Shown here piece after piece: positions 5,472 to 8,106 of a stretch of 8,106 nt of DNA. The notes under the pieces were generated by a model. That model was not told where the DNA came from, ran no database searches, and was given only the letters and a program-made list of their open reading frames with translations. Each line of letters begins with the position of its first letter. Within the stretch, counting starts at the first letter, position 1. Made by a program: the position numbers and the translations under genes. Source of the DNA: Oscillospiraceae bacterium (GTDB taxonomy: Bacteria > Bacillota > Clostridia > Oscillospirales > UBA644); the NCBI GenBank assembly GCA_015067385.1, contig SVMP01000098.1, positions 1-8,106 of the forward strand, written 5' to 3'.

Positions 5472-6636
5472 TCTTTGTGCCGATATCGGCTTTAAAAGTA
5501 TAAATCACGTCGGAGAAGAACTTTGCGGTGACCATGTCGATATAGTTGAAGAAAACGAGAATTCCACCGTTATCGTTCTTGCGGACGGTCTCGGATCGGG
5601 CGTTAAAGCCAGTATTTTATCTACATTAACAGCCAAGATCATTTCTACTATGATGGCTGCCGGACTTCCCATTGAGGAATGTGTTTCAACGATTGCGGCA
5701 ACTCTTCCCGTTTGTTCGGTAAGAGGCGTTGCGTATTCCACATTCACTATAATCCATATCCTTAATAATGATATGGCTGAGATCATTCAGTACGATAATC
5801 CCCATGTTATAATCATAAGAGACTTCGAGATATACGATTATCCGAAAACGGAAATGAATATCGGAGGTAAAAAGATTTTTACCTCGACCGTAAAACTCCA
5901 GGAAAACGATGTTTTCATTGCTATGAGTGACGGTTGCCCTCATGCCGGTATCGGTATAAAATATAATTTCGGTTGGAAAAGAGAGGATATTGCGGCGTAT
6001 ATGCAGGCCCTTGTTGCCGGCGGCTACACTGCAAAGAATCTTTCAACGATGTTGGTTGATGAATGCGATAATCTTTACGGACATGAGCCGGGTGACGATA
6101 CTACGGCGTGTGTTGTCAAGATAAGAAAAAGAGAACCGATGAATATTCTTTTCGGTCCTCCCGCAAACAGAGACGATAATGAACGTATGATGTCGCTTTT
6201 CTTTTCTAAAGAAGGCAAGCATATCGTTTGCGGCGGTACAACATCTTCTGTTGCCGCAAAATATCTCGGTAAACCCGTAAAGGCAAGCTTGAATTTTGAA
6301 AAGAGCGATGTTCCGCCGATAGCATATATCGAAGGCGTTGATCTTGTTACCGAAGGCGTAATAACAATGAATAAGGTTATTGAATACGCTAAAGATTATC
6401 TCGGTGAAAATCTGCTTTATGAAGATTGGAATTTCAAAAAAGACGGTGCTTCACTTATCAGCAGACTTCTTTTCGAAGAAGCTACGGATATAAATTTCTA
6501 TGTCGGAAGAGCTGTCAACCCCGCCCACCAAAACCCCGACCTGCCTATAAATTTCAATATCAAAATGAATCTGGTTGAGGAACTTTCGGCTTGTCTGAAG
6601 AAAATGGGCAAACGTATAAAAGTCAGTTATTTTTAA
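5464..6636 (+). CDS. SpoIIE/PP2C-type serine/threonine phosphatase with unknown C-terminal domain
   Basis: Residues 1-222 form a PP2C-like phosphatase fold: CGDHVD (21-26), VLADGLGSG (38-46), FIAMSDG (151-157) and PGDDTTACVV (209-218). These aspartates are the usual two-metal ligands (D23, D41, D156, D211/D212), so the enzyme should be active on phosphoserine or phosphothreonine. Residues 225-390 form a second domain that I cannot name, marked by HIVCGGTTSS (253-262) and a run ending KMGKRIKVSYF. The ATG at 5464 lies inside the end of the hydrogenase gene (8-base overlap); an in-frame TTG at 5458 is the alternative start, and AAGGAG (5448-5453) could serve either. The tight overlap argues for coupled translation and a physical or functional pair with the PAS hydrogenase. 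The target phosphoprotein is not identified. Confidence 0.9.
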   Translation: MNDLCADIGFKSINHVGEELCGDHVDIVEENENSTVIVLADGLGSGVKASILSTLTAKIISTMMAAGLPIEECVSTIAATLPVCSVRGVAYSTFTIIHILNNDMAEIIQYDNPHVIIIRDFEIYDYPKTEMNIGGKKIFTSTVKLQENDVFIAMSDGCPHAGIGIKYNFGWKREDIAAYMQALVAGGYTAKNLSTMLVDECDNLYGHEPGDDTTACVVKIRKREPMNILFGPPANRDDNERMMSLFFSKEGKHIVCGGTTSSVAAKYLGKPVKASLNFEKSDVPPIAYIEGVDLVTEGVITMNKVIEYAKDYLGENLLYEDWNFKKDGASLISRLLFEEATDINFYVGRAVNPAHQNPDLPINFNIKMNLVEELSACLKKMGKRIKVSYF

Positions 6637-6666
6637 ATAAAAGGGATCAAAGAAAGGAAGAAAAAT

Positions 6667-7614
6667 ATGAAAAATAAAATTACAATAATCGGCGCAGGTT
6701 CTGTTGGCGCTGCTACAGCTTATTCTCTACTTGCAAGAGAAGTGGCTTCTGAAGTCGTTCTTATCGATATAAATACAGAAAAAGCTCTTGGCGAGGCTCT
6801 TGATATCAAGCAGGCTACTCCTTTCTTGGACAACAGCGATATCTATGCAGGCAGTTACAGTGACGCTGTCGGCTCTGATGTTGTAATCATCACTTCCGGT
6901 ATCGGCAGAAAGCCCGGTCAGACACGTCTTGAACTCGTTCAGACAAACGTTGGTATTATCAAAAGCATATCTTCCGAAATTATCAAGTATGCTCCCAACG
7001 CCCTCTACATTCTCGTTGCAAACCCTGTTGATATTCTTACTTATGCATTCCTTAAATATACCGGTCTTCCCAAAAATCAGGTATTCGGTACAGGTACCGT
7101 TCTTGATACTATCAGACTCCGTACCCGTCTTGCCGAAATATACCATGTTAATAAACAGCAGGTTCATGCCAACGTTCTCGGTGAACACGGCGACAGCTCT
7201 TTCGTTGCTTGGTCAACAGCTACTATCGCAGGCGTTCCCCTTGATGAATATGTAGGCGCTATCGCAACTCCCATAAATCTTATTACCGAATATAAACGCG
7301 AAGACGTTGAAACTTATGTTAAAAAATCCGGCGGTAAGATCATTGCAAGAAAAGGCTGCACCGTTTACGGCATCGCAACAACTTCCATGCATATCGTTAA
7401 GAGCCTTAAAGGCGATGCTGAAACCGCAATGACTGTTTCTTCTCTCCACGAAGGCGAATACGGTCTTAAAGACATTTGCCTCAGTTCTCTTTCTTTGGTT
7501 GACTCTAACGGCGTAAAATCTATTATCACGCAGAAACTTTCCGACGATGAGATGGCTAAGCTTTATGCTTCAGCAGAGGCACTTCGTGCAGTTATGAACG
7601 GTATAACCTTCTAA
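6667..7614 (+). CDS. ldh: L-lactate dehydrogenase family enzyme (possible malate specificity)
   Basis: The protein has 315 residues, the normal length. The NAD-binding loop is GAGSVGAATA (9-18), with the NAD-selecting aspartate at D35 (LIDIN). The mobile loop GIGRKPGQTR (78-87) supplies catalytic R87. VANPVDILTY (117-126), the substrate-binding arginine R150 in VLDTIRLR, the catalytic histidine H174 in GEHGDSS and T232 in KGCTVYG complete the active site. It would interconvert pyruvate and L-lactate with NADH. However, the loop position that is glutamine in classical lactate dehydrogenases (Q102) is arginine here (R81), the residue that favours oxaloacetate/malate; T232 is the lactate-type residue. 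Substrate choice is therefore uncertain. AAAGGAAG (6653-6660) fixes the ATG. The position between the H2-signalling pair and a catalytic hydrogenase suggests it is a competing NADH sink under the same control. Confidence 0.93.
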   Translation: MKNKITIIGAGSVGAATAYSLLAREVASEVVLIDINTEKALGEALDIKQATPFLDNSDIYAGSYSDAVGSDVVIITSGIGRKPGQTRLELVQTNVGIIKSISSEIIKYAPNALYILVANPVDILTYAFLKYTGLPKNQVFGTGTVLDTIRLRTRLAEIYHVNKQQVHANVLGEHGDSSFVAWSTATIAGVPLDEYVGAIATPINLITEYKREDVETYVKKSGGKIIARKGCTVYGIATTSMHIVKSLKGDAETAMTVSSLHEGEYGLKDICLSSLSLVDSNGVKSIITQKLSDDEMAKLYASAEALRAVMNGITF

Positions 7615-7626
7615 GAGGTACTGCCC

Positions 7627-8106
7627 ATGAAAATGAGAAAATTTGATACTAAAGTTCAGCATCTTAAATATAAGGTGCTTCGTGAGGTTGCCCGTCTGGC
7701 GTGGAATGACACTCTTCTTGATAATGTCGTTGACATCCCCAAGAGGATCGTTCCCGGCAAGGAACCCACCATGCGTTGCTGTGTTTACAAAGAAAGAGCT
7801 ATTCTTTCCGAACGTGTAAAACTCGCAATGGGCGGAGATAAGAGCAACCCCAATATAATTGAAGTAATCGATATCGCATGCGATGAATGTCCTGTTGGCG
7901 GTTATGAAGTAACAAATGCTTGCAGAGGCTGTCTTGCTCATCGCTGTGAAGACGTTTGTAAGTTCGGAGCTATTTCCTTTGACAGTAATCACGTCGCTCA
8001 TATCGATAAAACAAAATGTAAAGAATGCGGCGCTTGCGCTAAGGTTTGTCCTTACACCGCAATCGTAAGCCGTAAACGTCCGTGCCAGATAGCTTGTAAA
8101 GTCAAA
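7627..8106 (+). CDS. Ferredoxin-type [FeFe]-hydrogenase, N-terminal part (cut by window edge)
   Basis: There are 160 open codons from the ATG at 7627 to the edge. AAGAGGT (7613-7619), which starts inside the ldh stop codon, sets the start. The N-terminus has a conserved basic stretch (MRKFDTKVQHLKYKVLREVA), then CC (51-52), then DIACDECP (82-89) with C85 and C88. Next come two iron-sulphur motifs, C99-x2-C102-x4-C107-x3-C111 and C131-x2-C134-x2-C137-x3-C141, and the start of another (C153, C157). I recognise this as the start of the monomeric group B-like (HydA2-type) [FeFe]-hydrogenases of Clostridia, which continue with further [4Fe-4S] motifs and the H-cluster domain. The H-cluster part is outside the window, so catalysis is inferred. 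It would form or consume H2 with ferredoxin and is the likely enzymatic counterpart of the sensory hydrogenase upstream. Confidence 0.85.
   Translation, partial: MKMRKFDTKVQHLKYKVLREVARLAWNDTLLDNVVDIPKRIVPGKEPTMRCCVYKERAILSERVKLAMGGDKSNPNIIEVIDIACDECPVGGYEVTNACRGCLAHRCEDVCKFGAISFDSNHVAHIDKTKCKECGACAKVCPYTAIVSRKRPCQIACKVK

Larger units (their letters stand above)
1768..8106 (+). other. Probable operon: redox and hydrogen signalling with two electron-sink enzymes
   Basis: Eight genes lie on the plus strand: rex, kinase, two ferredoxins, sensory hydrogenase, phosphatase, ldh-like gene and catalytic hydrogenase. The gaps are about 82, 37, 4, 5, -8, 30 and 12 bases. I find no terminator hairpin with a T-run and no convincing internal promoter between them. 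Each gene has its own ribosome site. Co-transcription from the promoter at 1711-1739 is inferred, and the operon may continue past the right edge. Confidence 0.7.

Noticed and set aside
1..8106. CRISPR arrays, tRNA or rRNA genes, insertion sequences, attachment sites
   Set aside because: I looked for regular long repeats, cloverleaf arms, terminal inverted repeats and transposase motifs and saw none. Nearly all of the sequence is accounted for by intact genes with similar composition.

Overview
The window looks like chromosomal DNA of a fermentative, strictly anaerobic member of the Clostridia (Bacillota), probably a gut or rumen type such as Oscillospiraceae/Ruminococcaceae. The reasons are a moderately AT-rich base composition, strong AGGAGG-type ribosome sites, sigma-A style promoters, a Rex repressor and several [FeFe]-hydrogenase proteins. 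The taxonomic placement is inferred from gene content only.

Left part (1-1622): a glycosidase-like gene runs leftward off the window edge (1-483, minus strand). It is divergent from a LysR-family regulator (699-1622, plus). The 215-bp gap between them holds a well-formed promoter for each gene. A 19-bp dyad lies over the spacer of the glycosidase promoter, like a repressor operator.

Control region (1623-1767): four imperfect direct repeats with a 14-15 bp period (1646-1704) lie directly upstream of an extended -10 promoter that reads into rex. No Rex-type operator is recognisable there.

Right part (1768-8106, all plus strand): one probable operon with gaps of 4 to 82 bases, one gene overlap and no visible terminator. 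The order is: rex (NADH/NAD+ sensor), an APH-fold kinase, two tandem small [2Fe-2S] thioredoxin-like ferredoxins, a putative sensory [FeFe]-hydrogenase with a PAS domain (HydS-like), a SpoIIE/PP2C-type phosphatase with an uncharacterised C-terminal domain, an L-lactate dehydrogenase family enzyme with an arginine at its substrate-specificity position, and the N-terminal part of a second, probably catalytic, ferredoxin-type [FeFe]-hydrogenase that runs off the right edge.

Taken together, the operon reads as a hydrogen/redox signalling and output module. Rex would report NADH/NAD+. The sensory hydrogenase would report H2 or ferredoxin redox state and pass this through its PAS and coiled-coil tail to the phosphatase, with the kinase as a possible opponent. 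The outputs encoded in the same operon are two alternative electron sinks: an alpha-hydroxyacid dehydrogenase (lactate or malate) and H2. From memory, a comparable rex/kinase/phosphatase/hydS/hydA2 association is known in Ruminococcus albus, so the core is not wholly new. The ldh-like gene between the signalling pair and the catalytic hydrogenase, the duplicated ferredoxins, the kinase as partner and the repeat array upstream of rex deserve the closest look.
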